From Pannonibacter indicus (GTDB lineage Bacteria; Pseudomonadota; Alphaproteobacteria; Rhizobiales; Stappiaceae), in the NCBI RefSeq assembly GCF_001418225.1, contig NZ_LIPT01000002.1, positions 248,001 through 312,000 of the forward strand: a stretch of 64,000 nucleotides of DNA, given 5' to 3'. Position numbers and translations under genes: made by a program. The notes under the pieces are model-generated. The model saw only the letters and a program-made list of their open reading frames with translations. It did not search any database and had not been told where the DNA came from. Positions 37,935 through 49,354 of the stretch are shown piece by piece (the first letter of the stretch is position 1; each line of letters opens with the position of its first letter).

Positions 37935-40061
37935 ATGTTCAATATTCATCGTGTTGAAGTCGACTGGGCAGGCCGCCCGCTCGTGCTTGAGACCGGCAAG
38001 GTTGCCCGTCAGGCTGACGGCGCCGTGATGGCCACCTATGGCGAAACCAAGGTGCTGGCCACTGTCGTGTCCGCCAAGGAGCCGAAGCCCGGTCAGGACT
38101 TCTTCCCGCTCACCGTCAACTATCAGGAAAAGGCCTTCGCGGCCGGCAAGATCCCGGGTGGCTACTTCAAGCGTGAAGGCCGTCCGTCCGAGCATGAGAC
38201 CCTGACCTCGCGCCTGATCGACCGTCCGATCCGCCCGCTCTTCGCCGACGGCTACAAGAACGACACCCAGGTAATCGTGACCGTCCTGTCGCATGACATG
38301 GAAAACGCCCCGGACATCCTCGCCATGGTCGCAGCCTCTGCTGCCCTGACCCTGTCGGGCGTTCCCTTCATGGGCCCGATCGGCGGCGCCCGCGTCGGCT
38401 ACATCAATGGCGAATACGTCCTGAACCCGGCCATTGACACCATGGCCGATTCGCTGCTCGACCTCGTTGTCGCCGGCACCAATGACGCCGTTCTGATGGT
38501 GGAATCCGAAGCCAAGGAACTGAACGAAGACGTCATGCTTGGCGCCGTGATGTTCGGTCACCGCGGTTTCCAGACCGTGATCGACGCCATCATCAAGCTG
38601 GCCGAGACCGCAGCCAAGGAGCCCCGCGCTCTCAACCTGCCGGATCACTCCGAGCTCTATGGCAAGATCAAGGATATCGCTGCCGCCGATCTGACCGCTG
38701 CCTACAAGATCACCTCCAAGACCGAGCGCAAGAATGCCGTTGACGCGGCCAAGGCCAAGGTCGTGGAAGCCGTTATCACCAACGGCGGCGACGCAGCTCC
38801 GGCTGGCACCGTTGTCGGCGAGCTGTTCAAGAAGCTGGAAGCCGAGATCGTTCGCGGTGCCATCATCGAGACCGGCCGCCGCATCGACGGCCGCGACCTG
38901 AAGACCGTCCGTCCGATCGTCTCGGAAGTCGGAATTCTGTCGCGTGCACACGGCTCGGCCCTGTTCACCCGTGGTGAAACCCAGGCCATGGTCGTTGCCA
39001 CCCTCGGCACCGGCGAAGACGAGCAGTTCGTTGACGCGCTGGAAGGCACCTACAAGCAGCACTTCATGCTGCACTACAACTTCCCGCCCTATTCCGTGGG
39101 CGAGACGGGCCGCATGGGTTCGCCGGGCCGCCGTGAAATCGGCCATGGCAAGCTGGCATGGCGCGCCATTCACCCGATGCTGCCGAACCACCACGAGTTC
39201 CCCTACACCCTGCGTGTCGTCTCCGAGATCACCGAGTCCAACGGCTCGTCCTCGATGGCAACCGTCTGCGGCACCTCGCTGGCGCTGATGGATGCAGGCG
39301 TTCCGCTGAAGGCTCCGGTGGCCGGTATCGCCATGGGTCTCATCAAGGAAGGCGACAAGTTCGCCGTTCTGTCCGACATCCTCGGCGATGAAGACCACCT
39401 CGGCGACATGGACTTCAAGGTGGCCGGCACATCCAACGGCATCACCTCGCTGCAGATGGACATCAAGATCGACGGCATCACCGAAGAGATCATGAAGGTC
39501 GCTCTGGATCAGGCCCGCGATGGCCGCATCCACATCCTCGGCGAGATGGCCAACGCCATCACCGAAGCCCGTTCGGAACTCGGCGAACATGCGCCGCGCA
39601 TCGAAGTGCTGAAGATCCCGGTCGACAAGATCCGTGAAGTGATCGGCTCGGGCGGCAAGGTGATCCGCGAAATCGTGGAGAAGACCGGCGCCAAGATCAA
39701 CATCGAGGACGATGGCACCGTCAAGGTGGCCTCCTCCGATGGCAAGGCGATCAAGGCTGCGATCAACTGGATCAACTCCATCGCCGCTGAGCCGGAAATC
39801 GGCATGATCTACGAAGGCACGGTCGTGAAGTGCGTCGATTTCGGCGCCTTCGTGAACTTCTTCGGTGCCAAGGACGGCCTCGTCCACATTTCCCAGCTCG
39901 CCGCGCAGAAGGTGGCCAAGGTCACCGACGTGATCAAGGAAGGCGACAAGGTGTGGGTCAAGCTCATGGGCTTCGACGAGCGTGGCAAGGTCCGCCTGTC
40001 CATGAAGGTTGTCGATCAGGCAACCGGCAAGGAAATCGAGAAGGAAAAGGAAGCGGAATAA
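37935..40061 (+). CDS. pnp: Polynucleotide phosphorylase
   Basis: 3'-5' phosphorolytic exoribonuclease of the degradosome. Two RNase PH domains (first with [20 protein letters not shown], second with [20 protein letters not shown] and the active-site region [20 protein letters not shown]) surround an all-alpha linker. KH ([20 protein letters not shown], about residue 568) and S1 ([19 protein letters not shown]) domains follow. Length 708, normal. The rpsO-pnp order is conserved across proteobacteria. Confidence 0.98.
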   Translation: MFNIHRVEVDWAGRPLVLETGKVARQADGAVMATYGETKVLATVVSAKEPKPGQDFFPLTVNYQEKAFAAGKIPGGYFKREGRPSEHETLTSRLIDRPIRPLFADGYKNDTQVIVTVLSHDMENAPDILAMVAASAALTLSGVPFMGPIGGARVGYINGEYVLNPAIDTMADSLLDLVVAGTNDAVLMVESEAKELNEDVMLGAVMFGHRGFQTVIDAIIKLAETAAKEPRALNLPDHSELYGKIKDIAAADLTAAYKITSKTERKNAVDAAKAKVVEAVITNGGDAAPAGTVVGELFKKLEAEIVRGAIIETGRRIDGRDLKTVRPIVSEVGILSRAHGSALFTRGETQAMVVATLGTGEDEQFVDALEGTYKQHFMLHYNFPPYSVGETGRMGSPGRREIGHGKLAWRAIHPMLPNHHEFPYTLRVVSEITESNGSSSMATVCGTSLALMDAGVPLKAPVAGIAMGLIKEGDKFAVLSDILGDEDHLGDMDFKVAGTSNGITSLQMDIKIDGITEEIMKVALDQARDGRIHILGEMANAITEARSELGEHAPRIEVLKIPVDKIREVIGSGGKVIREIVEKTGAKINIEDDGTVKVASSDGKAIKAAINWINSIAAEPEIGMIYEGTVVKCVDFGAFVNFFGAKDGLVHISQLAAQKVAKVTDVIKEGDKVWVKLMGFDERGKVRLSMKVVDQATGKEIEKEKEAE

Positions 40062-40087
40062 TCCGCTTTCACCTCCTGAAAGCATGG

Positions 40088-40119
40088 GATCCGGGCCGCA
40101 AGCCCGGGTCTTTTCTTTT
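40088..40119 (+). terminator. Intrinsic terminator after pnp
   Basis: GATCCGGGC (40088-40096), CGCAA, GCCCGGGTC (40102-40110), one G-U, then TTTTCTTTT. Confidence 0.9.
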
Positions 40120-40323
40120 GCCCGGCGGCGCCCGGCAGGTTTGATCTGCGCTGCCGCTGCGTCCCTCGCGGCCTGCGGCACCCTCGCGTCCCTCCCGCGT
40201 GCGCGGACAAGGCGCCCCGGGAACGAATACACGTGGCCTGGGCACGCAGCTTCACCGCCACAAACCCTTTCGCGCGCCCCTCCCGCCTGATATATCGGGC
40301 CGGAAACAAATTCAGGAACACAC

Positions 40324-41136
40324 ATGAGCCAGATGCGTCTTGTCGTCGTCGGGGCTGCCGGCCGGATGGGCCAGGCCCTTGTGCGCGCCATCACCGCCAT
40401 GGAAGGCAGCGTGCTTGCTGCCGCCATCGAACGGGAAGGCTCACCGGCCCTCGGCAAAGATGCTGGCGAGCTTGCCGGTCTCGGGCCTCTCGGCGTCAGG
40501 ATCACGGATGATCCGCTGGCCGCCTTTGCGGCCGCCGAAGGCGTGCTGGATTTCACCGCTCCCAAGGCCAGCCTGCATTTTGCCGAACTCGCCGCCCAGG
40601 CGCGCATCGTGCACGTCATCGGCACCACCGGCTGGACGGATGAGGACCTGCCGAAGCTGGAGGCTGCCGCCCGCCATGCCCGGCTCGTCAAGTCCGGCAA
40701 CATGAGTCTTGGCGTCAATCTGCTGGCAGCGCTGGTGAAGAAGGCCGCCGCAGCCCTTGGCCCCGATTACGATCTGGAAATCGTCGAGATGCACCACCGC
40801 CACAAGGTGGATGCCCCTTCCGGCACGGCACTGCTCCTGGGCGAGGCTGCAGCCGAAGGGCGCGGCATCGGCCTTGCAGAGCATTCGGTGCGGGTGCGCG
40901 ACGGGCACACGGGCCCGCGTGAGGCTGGCACCATCGGCTTTGCCACCCTGCGCGGCGGTTCTGTCGTCGGCGACCATACCGTCATCCTCGCCGGTGAAGG
41001 TGAGCGCATCGAACTGACCCACAAGGCGGAAGACCGCCAGATCTTTGCCCGTGGTGCAGTCAGGGCGGCCCTGTGGGCGCGCGACCGCAAGCCGGGCCTT
41101 TACTCCATGGCCGACGTGCTCGGCCTCAACGACTGA
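40324..41136 (+). CDS. dapB: 4-hydroxy-tetrahydrodipicolinate reductase
   Basis: NAD(P)H-dependent reductase of the lysine/diaminopimelate pathway. The nucleotide-binding start is [20 protein letters not shown]. The catalytic/substrate block [23 protein letters not shown] contains the conserved HHxxKxDAPSGTA. Length 270. The 204 bases between the pnp terminator and dapB show no other gene. Confidence 0.97.
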   Translation: MSQMRLVVVGAAGRMGQALVRAITAMEGSVLAAAIEREGSPALGKDAGELAGLGPLGVRITDDPLAAFAAAEGVLDFTAPKASLHFAELAAQARIVHVIGTTGWTDEDLPKLEAAARHARLVKSGNMSLGVNLLAALVKKAAAALGPDYDLEIVEMHHRHKVDAPSGTALLLGEAAAEGRGIGLAEHSVRVRDGHTGPREAGTIGFATLRGGSVVGDHTVILAGEGERIELTHKAEDRQIFARGAVRAALWARDRKPGLYSMADVLGLND

Positions 41137-41167
41137 CAGACCTTTTGAAATTCAAGGAGATCGGTGC

Positions 41168-41788
41168 ATGGAACGTCTCTTGGTGCTCGTCCGCCACGGT
41201 CAGAGCGAATGGAACCTCAAGAACCTCTTCACCGGCTGGAAGGACCCCGACCTGACCGAACAAGGCATCCGCGAAGCCAAGGCTGCCGGCGGCAAGCTGC
41301 GCGACATGAAGCTGAAGTTCGACGTAGCCTTCACCTCGGACCTGACCCGCGCGCAGCACACGCTGAAGCTCATCCTTGCCGAACTCGGCCAGGACGGTCT
41401 GGAAACGATCCGCAATCAGGCCCTGAACGAGCGCGACTACGGCGACATCACCGGCATGAACAAGGATGAAGCCCGCGAGAAATTCGGTGAGGAGCAGGTG
41501 CACATCTGGCGCCGCTCCTTCGACGTGCCCCCTCCGGGCGGCGAAAGCCTGAAGATGACGGCTGAGCGCGTGCTGCCCTATTACCGCGCCGAGATCCTGC
41601 CGCGCGTCATGGAAGGCACCCGCGTCATCGTTGCCGCCCATGGCAACTCCCTGCGCGCACTGATCATGGAACTGGAAAAGCTGACGCCGGAACAGATCCT
41701 CAAGCGCGAACTGGGCACCGGCGCACCGGTCATCTACCGCCTGGACGAAGACGGCCAGGTGGTCAGCGTAGAGGATCTGGCGGACTGA
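41168..41788 (+). CDS. gpmA: 2,3-bisphosphoglycerate-dependent phosphoglycerate mutase
   Basis: Glycolytic/gluconeogenic interconversion of 3- and 2-phosphoglycerate. The phosphohistidine motif is [40 protein letters not shown] and the second catalytic His in [17 protein letters not shown] are present. Length 206 from ATG 41168 with AAGGAGATC upstream, matching the short rhizobial form that lacks part of the C-terminal tail. It follows dapB by 31 bases, so the two may be co-transcribed. Confidence 0.95.
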   Translation: MERLLVLVRHGQSEWNLKNLFTGWKDPDLTEQGIREAKAAGGKLRDMKLKFDVAFTSDLTRAQHTLKLILAELGQDGLETIRNQALNERDYGDITGMNKDEAREKFGEEQVHIWRRSFDVPPPGGESLKMTAERVLPYYRAEILPRVMEGTRVIVAAHGNSLRALIMELEKLTPEQILKRELGTGAPVIYRLDEDGQVVSVEDLAD

Positions 41789-41864
41789 TCCGCCCGGATC
41801 AAGAGTCGCGGCTCACATCAAGGGCTGCTGTGACCTGATCCCCGCAAAACACAATCTTGCCATC

Positions 41865-41894
41865 AAGGGCGCCCTCAAAAGGGGTGCCCTTTTT
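41865..41894 (+). terminator. Intrinsic terminator after gpmA
   Basis: AAGGGCGCCC (41865-41874) pairs GGGTGCCCTT (41882-41891) with one G-U, followed by TTT. Confidence 0.8.
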
Positions 41895-41958
41895 CATCGC
41901 CCGAAGCGGCCTTTCGCAGATTTCCGCCATTTTTCCACCTTGCCACCCATAAGCCAGA

Positions 41959-41974
41959 TCACTACATCTTGTGG
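41959..41974 (+). promoter_or_regulatory. Candidate NrdR box upstream of nrdHIEF
   Basis: TCACTACATCTTGTGG matches the NrdR consensus ACACwATATATwGTGT at 12 of 16 positions, including the C....G core spacing. NrdR boxes usually come as pairs about 31-32 bp apart. A degenerate second copy (core TAGAGATTG, 41995-42003) lies 32 bp downstream and overlaps the -35 element. Confidence 0.55.
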
Positions 41975-42000
41975 GTATCACACGCGACTTCACATAGAGA

Positions 42001-42028
42001 TTGATAAAAATCGAATCTACGCTATGTT
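42001..42028 (+). promoter_or_regulatory. Promoter of the nrdHIEF operon
   Basis: TTGATA (42001-42006), 16 bases, TATGTT (42023-42028). Transcription would begin near 42035, immediately before the riboswitch aptamer, leaving a leader of about 490 bases. Confidence 0.65.
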
Positions 42029-42034
42029 GAGTCC

Positions 42035-42222
42035 TGTTCAGGGTTCTCCGGCGGAAACGCCGATGAGCTAAGACGGGAACAGGGTGAAACCGGCGGAAAT
42101 CCGGCAATTCCCAGGCTGCCCCCGCAACTGTGAACGGTGAGCGTTCGTCCCATTCTGCCACTTGGCCACAAGGCTTGGGAAGGCGGGGCGGCGTGATGAC
42201 CCGTGAGCCAGGAGACCTGCCT
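42035..42222 (+). ncRNA. Cobalamin (adenosylcobalamin) riboswitch upstream of nrdHIEF
   Basis: Core landmarks in order: GGTGAAACCGGCGGAAATCC (42083-42102), the conserved CAGGCTGCCCCCGCAACTGT around 42112-42131, and the B12 box AGCCAGGAGACCTGCC (42206-42221). The plus strand orientation puts it in the leader of nrdHIEF. Known B12 elements on class I RNR genes shut the B12-independent enzyme off when coenzyme B12 is plentiful. The minus-strand open frame across this region is a shadow. Confidence 0.93.
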
Positions 42223-42528
42223 TGAGCGTAACGTCCATCGGCGGGGTGCCGGAGGGGTGTGGTCAGTTCATGTCCGGCTCTGCCGGGCTGTCCGCTCCCT
42301 CTGGTCAGCGCCATCTGCTTCGGCAGCAGTGCTTCGGGGTGCAGGCATGATGAAGAGAGCCGTTTTCGAGTTTCCGCCCGGGTAGTCACCTGCGGCCCGT
42401 TTTCCTCCGCTCCACCGGATTGCTCCGGGTGCCGCAGCGCGGGAATTGTCCCTGAGTTTTTATCAGCCTCCGGCTGCGCAGAAGTGTGGCCGACCCCTTT
42501 GTCACGTCCGTCATATGAGGATCGACCG
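42223..42528 (+). other. 306-base expression platform between riboswitch and nrdH
   Basis: No convincing gene. It contains CACCGG/CCGGGTG-type pairing around 42413-42431 and a weak stem GGGA-ATTG-TCCC (about 42440-42451) followed by TGAGTTTTT (42452-42460), which could act as a terminator when B12 is bound. The nrdH ribosome binding site (GAGG, 42517-42520) lies at the end. It is much longer than a typical B12 expression platform. Confidence 0.4.
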
Positions 42529-42750
42529 ATGACCGTCACCGTCTACAGCAAGCCCGCCTGCGTCCAGTGCAATGCCACCACCCGCGCCCTGGAGCGCAAG
42601 GGCATCGACTACACGCTGGTGGACATTTCCGAAGACACGGCGGCCTATGACTACGTGACCGGCCTTGGCTACCGTCAGGTGCCGGTGGTTGTCGCCGGTG
42701 AAAACCACTGGGCCGGTTTCCGCCCGGACCTTATCGGCGGCCTCGGCTGA
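42529..42750 (+). CDS. nrdH: NrdH glutaredoxin-like electron donor
   Basis: 73-residue thioredoxin-fold redox protein that reduces the class Ib ribonucleotide reductase NrdEF. The redox-active CxxC is [39 protein letters not shown] and the C-terminal WAGFRPDLI motif are characteristic of NrdH. ATG 42529 is chosen by homology and by GAGG upstream; the longer frame that reads back into the leader is not used. First gene of nrdHIEF. Confidence 0.96.
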   Translation: MTVTVYSKPACVQCNATTRALERKGIDYTLVDISEDTAAYDYVTGLGYRQVPVVVAGENHWAGFRPDLIGGLG

Positions 42751-42772
42751 ACCACTGAAGGGCGCGTGCACC

Positions 42773-43171
42773 ATGGGCAGGCTCGTCTATTTTTCCAGCA
42801 CCTCGGAAAACACCCGCCGCTTCGTCGAGAAGCTGGGGACTGACGCCATCCGCCTGCCCGTGGACGCCAGCGCGCCCGTGCCCCTCGTGAGTGAACCCTT
42901 CGTGCTGGTGACGCCGACCTATGGCGGCGGCACGGCGAAGGGCGCGGTGCCGAAACCGGTGATCCGCTTTCTCAACGAGGAGCAGAACCGCAAGCTCATC
43001 CGCGGCGTCATCGCAGCGGGCAACACCAATTTCGGCGAAGGCTATGCCATCGCCGGCAACATCATTTCCGCCAAGTGCAACGTGCCGTTCCTCTACAGGT
43101 TCGAGCTTCTGGGCACGGCGGAGGATGTCGGGAATGTCACCCACGGACTGGAACGGTTTTGGACATGCTAG
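42773..43171 (+). CDS. nrdI: NrdI flavodoxin-like class Ib RNR activator
   Basis: 132-residue flavodoxin-like protein that supplies superoxide to build the dimanganese-tyrosyl radical cofactor in NrdF. The FMN loop is [39 protein letters not shown] and [19 protein letters not shown] are diagnostic. ATG 42773 is preferred over an upstream in-frame start inside nrdH. It overlaps nrdE by 7 bases. Confidence 0.96.
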   Translation: MGRLVYFSSTSENTRRFVEKLGTDAIRLPVDASAPVPLVSEPFVLVTPTYGGGTAKGAVPKPVIRFLNEEQNRKLIRGVIAAGNTNFGEGYAIAGNIISAKCNVPFLYRFELLGTAEDVGNVTHGLERFWTC

Positions 43172-45368
43172 ACACGGATTCCCCGCAGGACGCGGGCGCA
43201 AAGACCCACTCCGCAGCCGTTGCCCCGGCTTCCGGCGGCAGCAATGCCCGCCAGTCCACGGCGCTGGACTATCACGCGCTGAACGCGATGCTGAACCTCT
43301 ATGATGATGAGGGGAAGATCCAGTTCGAGAAGGACCGCGAGGCAGCGCGCCAGTATTTCCTTTCGCATGTGAACCAGAACACGGTCTTCTTCCATAACCT
43401 GAAGGAGAAGCTCGATTATCTGGTCACCGAAGGCTATTATGAGCCCGAAGTTCTGGCGCAGTATTCCTTCGAGTTCGTGCGCGACCTGTTTGACGCAGCC
43501 TATGCGAAGAAGTTCCGCTTCCCGACCTTCCTCGGTGCCTTCAAATATTACACGTCCTATACGCTGAAGACGTTTGACGGTAAGCGCTATCTGGAGCGCT
43601 ACGAAGACCGCGTCTGCATGGTGGCGCTGACGCTGGCACGCGGCGACGAAGCCTTGGCCATGGCGATGATGGAAGAGATCATCACCGGCCGCTTCCAGCC
43701 GGCAACGCCGACCTTCCTCAACGCGGGCAAGAAGAGCCGGGGCGAGCTGGTCTCCTGCTTCCTGCTGCGCATCGAAGACAACATGGAGTCCATCGGCCGG
43801 TCGATCAATTCGGCGCTGCAGCTGTCCAAGCGCGGCGGCGGTGTAGCCCTGTGCCTGACGAACCTGCGCGAATCGGGTGCGCCCATCAAGCACATCGAGA
43901 ACCAGTCCTCCGGCGTCATTCCGGTGATGAAACTGCTGGAAGACAGCTTCTCCTATGCCAACCAGCTGGGGGCCCGTCAGGGCGCGGGCGCGGTGTATCT
44001 CAATGCCCACCACCCGGACATCATGCGCTTCCTCGACACCAAGCGCGAAAATGCGGACGAGAAGATCCGCATCAAGACCCTGTCGCTGGGTGTCGTCGTG
44101 CCGGACATCACCTTCGAGCTCGCCCGCAACAACGAGGACATGTACCTGTTCTCGCCCTATGACGTGGAGCGGGTCTATGGCATGCCCTTCTCCGAGATTT
44201 CGGTGACGGAAAAATACCGCGAGATGGTCGAGGACGCGCGCATCCGCAAGTCCAAGATCAAGGCCCGCGAGTTCTTCCAGATCATCGCCGAGATCCAGTT
44301 CGAGAGCGGCTATCCCTATCTCATGTTCGAGGACACGGTGAACCGCGCCAACCCGATTGCCGGCCGCATTTCCATGAGCAACCTGTGCTCGGAAATCCTG
44401 CAGGTGAGCGAGGCCAGCGTCTATGAGGAGGATCTGTCCTACTCGCACCTCGGCAAGGACATTTCCTGCAATCTCGGCTCGCTGAACATCGCCAAGACGA
44501 TGGATTCGGATGATTTCGGCCGCACGGTCGAAACTTCCATCCGAGCACTGACAGCGGTCTCCGAGATGAGCAACATCGCCTCCGTGCCTTCCATCGCCCG
44601 CGGCAATGCGGAGAGCCATGCCATCGGCCTTGGCCAGATGAACCTGCACGGCTATCTCGCCCGTGAGCGCATCTTCTATGGCTCGGAAGAAGGCATCGAC
44701 TTCACCAACATCTACTTCTACGCCGTGACCTATCACGCCATCCGCGCGTCGAACCGTCTGGCTGTCGAAAAGGGCCGCAGCTTCAAGGGCTTCGAGAAGT
44801 CCAAGTATGCTTCGGGCGAATATTTCGACAAGTACACGGATCAGGTCTGGGCGCCGAAGACGGAGCGCGTGGCGCAGCTTTTCGCTGATGCCGGAATCCA
44901 TATCCCGACGCAGGACGACTGGCGCACCCTCAAGGCCGAGGTGATGGCAGGCGGGCTCTATAACCAGAACCTGCAGGCCGTGCCGCCCACCGGCTCGATC
45001 TCCTACATCAACCACTCGACCTCCTCGATCCACCCGATCGTGTCGAAGATCGAGATCCGCAAGGAAGGCAAGATCGGCCGCGTCTATTATCCGGCGCCCT
45101 ACATGTCGAACGAGAACCTCGACTATTATCAGGATGCCTACGAGATCGGGCCGGAGAAGATCATCGACACCTATGCCGCGGCCACCCAACACGTGGATCA
45201 AGGCCTGTCGCTGACGCTGTTCTTCCGCGACACGGCCACGACCCGAGACATCAACCGGGCGCAGATCTACGCCTGGAAGAAGGGCATCAAGACCATCTAT
45301 TACATCCGCCTGCGCCAGATGGCCCTGGACGGCACACAGGTTCAGGGCTGCGTGTCCTGCACTCTCTA

Positions 45369-45369
<1 letters not shown>
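43165..45369 (+). CDS. nrdE: Class Ib ribonucleoside-diphosphate reductase, alpha subunit NrdE
   Basis: Catalytic subunit reducing ribonucleotides to deoxyribonucleotides. Active-site elements include the Cys in [38 protein letters not shown], the NLCSEILQ radical/thiyl block, [18 protein letters not shown] and the C-terminal redox pair CVSC. Length 734 with a 30-residue N-terminal lead ([15 protein letters not shown]) before the homologous part, slightly longer than the usual 715. There is no N-terminal ATP cone, as expected for class Ib. Its stop codon abuts a palindromic element. Confidence 0.97.
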
Positions 45370-46472
<1,103 letters not shown>

Positions 46473-46497
46473 GCCCCTGCCAGAGCCAGCCTGATTT

Positions 46498-46536
46498 CAG
46501 GGCCTTACGCTTGCGCGTGAGGCCCTGTTCTTTTTT
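46498..46536 (+). terminator. Intrinsic terminator after nrdF
   Basis: CAGGGCCTTACGC (46498-46510) pairs GCGTGAGGCCCTG (46515-46527) with one G-U, 4-base loop, then TTCTTTTTT. It ends nrdHIEF and faces the convergent cobM. Confidence 0.92.
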
Positions 46537-46555
46537 GAAGCTGCGGCCTGCTGCG

Positions 46556-47320
46556 TCACAGGCCCTCCCGGCCCCTGAAGCGGCGCTGATAGGCAGAGTC
46601 ATAAAGCGCGCTTTCGCGGAATTCCTTGGCGCCAAGCCCATGGCCCACGAAGATCAGCGCCGTGCGCTCGATCGGGTTTTCCGCCACCTTGGCACAGATG
46701 TCCGCCAGCGTGCCGGAAACGATCCGTTCATCCGGCCAGGACGCCTTGACGACAATGGCAACCGGGCAATCCGCCCCATAGAGCGGGGTCAGCTCCGCCA
46801 CCACCCTGTCAAGCGCATGGATGGCGAGGTGGATCGCCAGTGTCGCGCCGGTGGCACCGAACCGGTCAAGCGTTTCCCCCTCCGGCATGGGCGATGCCCG
46901 GCCCGACACGCGGGTCAGCACAAGACTCTGGGCCTCCGCCGGGATCGTCAGCTCGCGCCCGAGGGCCGAGGCGGCAGCCGCAAAGGCAGGCACGCCCGGT
47001 GTCATCGTATAGCCGATGCCAAGCCGGTCCAGCCGCCGGATCTGTTCGGCCACCGCGCTCCAGACCGACAGATCGCCCGAATGCAGACGGGCAACATCCT
47101 GCCCGTTTTCGCAAGCACGCAGGAACTCGGCCTCGATCTCGTCCAGCGACAGCGGCGCCGTGTCGATGATCCGCGCGCCTTCCGGACAGAAGGCCAGCAG
47201 CTCTTCCGACACGAGAGACCCGGCATAAAGGCAGACCGGGCAGCTTTCGATCAGGCTGCGGCCCCGGACGGTGATCAGATCAGCCGCGCCCGGGCCTGCG
47301 CCGATAAAATGGACCTTCAT
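46556..47320 (-). CDS. cobM: Precorrin-4 C11-methyltransferase CobM
   Basis: SAM-dependent methylation at C-11 in the aerobic corrin pathway. The protein opens [20 protein letters not shown] (the family's GxGxGAxxLIT block) and has [32 protein letters not shown] and [10 protein letters not shown]. Length 254 from ATG 47320. That start overlaps the cobL stop (TGATG), has AGGAAG upstream at 47325-47330, and is preferred over a longer frame. Last gene of the minus-strand cob set. Confidence 0.95.
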   Translation of the reverse strand: MKVHFIGAGPGAADLITVRGRSLIESCPVCLYAGSLVSEELLAFCPEGARIIDTAPLSLDEIEAEFLRACENGQDVARLHSGDLSVWSAVAEQIRRLDRLGIGYTMTPGVPAFAAAASALGRELTIPAEAQSLVLTRVSGRASPMPEGETLDRFGATGATLAIHLAIHALDRVVAELTPLYGADCPVAIVVKASWPDERIVSGTLADICAKVAENPIERTALIFVGHGLGAKEFRESALYDSAYQRRFRGREGL

Positions 47321-48591
47321 CATTCTTCCTCTTTGCTTGGGTCTGCAGCCGCACCTGGCTTCGTCCAGCTCCATTGGGTGACGGGCATGGCCGGCCGCCA
47401 GCCGTGCATCGAGCCGATGGGTGAGGCGCGGGCGATTTCAATGCGCGTCAGCGAGCCGCCGCTGCGGGCATGCAGGGCAAGAAGCACCGCTTCCATCTCT
47501 GTCGTCACTGCATTGGCCACCAGACGGCCGCCCGGCTTCAACCGCGCGATGGCCGTTTCCATGACGCCGGTGTTCGTGCCGCCGCCACCAACGAACACGG
47601 CATCGGGCACAGGCAGATCCACGAGCGCTGCTGGCGCTTCGCCCTCAAGGACCTGCAGGCCGGGCACGCCGAGGCTTGCGGCATTGCGGCGGATGCGGGA
47701 GGCACGTTCGCCATCGCATTCGATGGCAATTGCCCTGAGCGAAGCATCCGCCAGCATCCATTCGATGCTGACCGAGCCGGAACCGCCACCAATATCCCAC
47801 AGCAGTTCCCCGCGCCGGGGGGCAAGGGCAGAAAGGGTGAGCGCCCTGATTTCCCGCTTGGTGATCTGGCCATCATGCTCGAACAGCGCATCATCCAGCC
47901 CCGGCGCATAGGGCAGCACCCGCGCACCAGAACCTGCCAGCACCTCGATGGCGCAGACATTCAGTGCATGGAAATTCCGAGGCGCAAAGGCCCCCGCCGT
48001 CTGGCGGCTGATGCGCTCCCTGTCCCCGCCCAGCGCCTCCAGCACATGGATGTGCGAGGCGCCGAAGCCATCCCCGGTCAGCAGGTGTGCAATGGCGGCA
48101 GGTCCGTGCTCATCCGAGGTCAGCGCAATTATTCGGGCGCCGGGATGGAGATGCGGGCGGATCAGCTCCACGGGGCGGCCATGCACGGACACACAGACCG
48201 TCTCTGCCAGCGCCCAGCCAAGGCGCGAGGCGGCAAGGCTGAAGGAAGACGGGTGCGGAATGACACGCATCTCGCTCACCGGTATCCGCCGCGCCAGTGT
48301 CGCGCCTGCGCCATAAAGAAACGGGTCGCCGGAAGCCAGAACAACGACATCCCGCCCACGTTCGGCAGCCACCGCCTCCACTGAGCGCTCGAACGGGCTG
48401 AGCCAGGGGCGGGCCTCGCCGGTGATCGCAGCCCTGGCCAGATCGAGATGCCGGACACCGCCGAAGACCACTTCTGCCGCTGCGAGCGCTGCCTTGGCAG
48501 CCTCGCCAATGCCCGTTAAACCATCCTCACCGATGCCGATGATGGTCAGCCAGGGATGCCGGGGAGACGGCGGGAGATCACGCTTGGACAA
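47320..48591 (-). CDS. cobL: Precorrin-6Y C5,15-methyltransferase (decarboxylating) CobL
   Basis: Bifunctional enzyme, 423 residues. The N-terminal CbiE-type methyltransferase has [40 protein letters not shown] and [17 protein letters not shown]. The C-terminal CbiT-type half has [21 protein letters not shown], then [13 protein letters not shown] as the SAM site; it methylates C-15 and decarboxylates the acetate at C-12. The start is TTG 48591 with GAGG at 48600-48603. The start codon region overlaps that of the divergent cobK by 8 bases. It is coupled to cobM. Confidence 0.95.
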   Translation of the reverse strand: MSKRDLPPSPRHPWLTIIGIGEDGLTGIGEAAKAALAAAEVVFGGVRHLDLARAAITGEARPWLSPFERSVEAVAAERGRDVVVLASGDPFLYGAGATLARRIPVSEMRVIPHPSSFSLAASRLGWALAETVCVSVHGRPVELIRPHLHPGARIIALTSDEHGPAAIAHLLTGDGFGASHIHVLEALGGDRERISRQTAGAFAPRNFHALNVCAIEVLAGSGARVLPYAPGLDDALFEHDGQITKREIRALTLSALAPRRGELLWDIGGGSGSVSIEWMLADASLRAIAIECDGERASRIRRNAASLGVPGLQVLEGEAPAALVDLPVPDAVFVGGGGTNTGVMETAIARLKPGGRLVANAVTTEMEAVLLALHARSGGSLTRIEIARASPIGSMHGWRPAMPVTQWSWTKPGAAADPSKEEE

Positions 48592-49354
48592 GAGTCATAT
48601 CCTCATTCTGGCAGGCACGGCAGACGCACGGGCACTGGCGGCACGGCTCGTGCAGCACCCCGGCCTGACGGTCACCCTGTCGCTTGCGGGCCGCACGCTG
48701 GATCCTGCCGCCCTGCCCGCACCGGTGCGCTCCGGCGGGTTTGGCGGCGCGGAGGGGCTTGCCGCCTATCTGCGGCAGGAGAATATCAGCCTGCTCATCG
48801 ATGCCACCCATCCTTTCGCCCGGCGCATGACAGCCAATGCGGTGGAAGCAAGCCGGCAGACAGGAATACCGCTGCTGAAGCTGGAGCGGCCCGCCTGGAC
48901 GGCGCAGCCGGGGGACAACTGGAGCCCGTTCCGTACGATCCGGGAGGCAGTGGAAGCCCTCGGCGCCGTGCCACGCCGCGTCTTTCTCGCAACGGGGCGC
49001 CAGGGGGCCTCGGCCATTGAGGCCGCGCCGCAGCATCACTACCTGATCCGCAGCGTCGATCCCGTCGATCCGCCGCCCGCAGTGCCCTTTGCCCGGAACA
49101 TTCTGGCGCGCGGTCCCTTCTCTTTGGAGGCGGAGCTGGATCTTCTGACCGGCCACGGCATCGAAGTCATCATCTGCAAGAACAGCGGCGGCGAGGCCAC
49201 CTATGCCAAGCTGGAGGCGGCCCGCCGCCTTGGCCTTCCGGTGATGATGATCGAACGCAGTGCTCATGAGGCGCCCCTCAGTGCCGGCAGTGCCGATGAA
49301 GCCATGGCCCTGATCAGTCACTGGCTTGAAGATGCAGCAAAGCGCGGCGTGTAG
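48584..49354 (+). CDS. cobK: Precorrin-6A reductase CobK
   Basis: NADPH-dependent reduction of precorrin-6A. The nucleotide-binding start is HILILAGTADARALAARLV. LLIDATHPFARRMTANAVEA and VIICKNSGGEATYAKLEAAR are diagnostic. TTG 48584 with GGGAG at 48572-48576 gives 256 residues; upstream in-frame ATGs lie inside cobL and lack homology. It is the only plus-strand gene in the cluster: its start overlaps the cobL start and its end overlaps the cobJ end by 37 bases. Confidence 0.94.
   Translation: MDKSHILILAGTADARALAARLVQHPGLTVTLSLAGRTLDPAALPAPVRSGGFGGAEGLAAYLRQENISLLIDATHPFARRMTANAVEASRQTGIPLLKLERPAWTAQPGDNWSPFRTIREAVEALGAVPRRVFLATGRQGASAIEAAPQHHYLIRSVDPVDPPPAVPFARNILARGPFSLEAELDLLTGHGIEVIICKNSGGEATYAKLEAARRLGLPVMMIERSAHEAPLSAGSADEAMALISHWLEDAAKRGV

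Noticed and set aside
37704-40718. A 1004-codon minus-strand open frame across pnp and part of dapB
   Set aside because: Antisense shadow; composition follows the wobble positions of pnp.
41799-42539. A 246-codon minus-strand open frame upstream of nrdH
   Set aside because: It is antisense to the gpmA terminator, nrd promoter and cobalamin riboswitch, and its translation has no recognisable fold.
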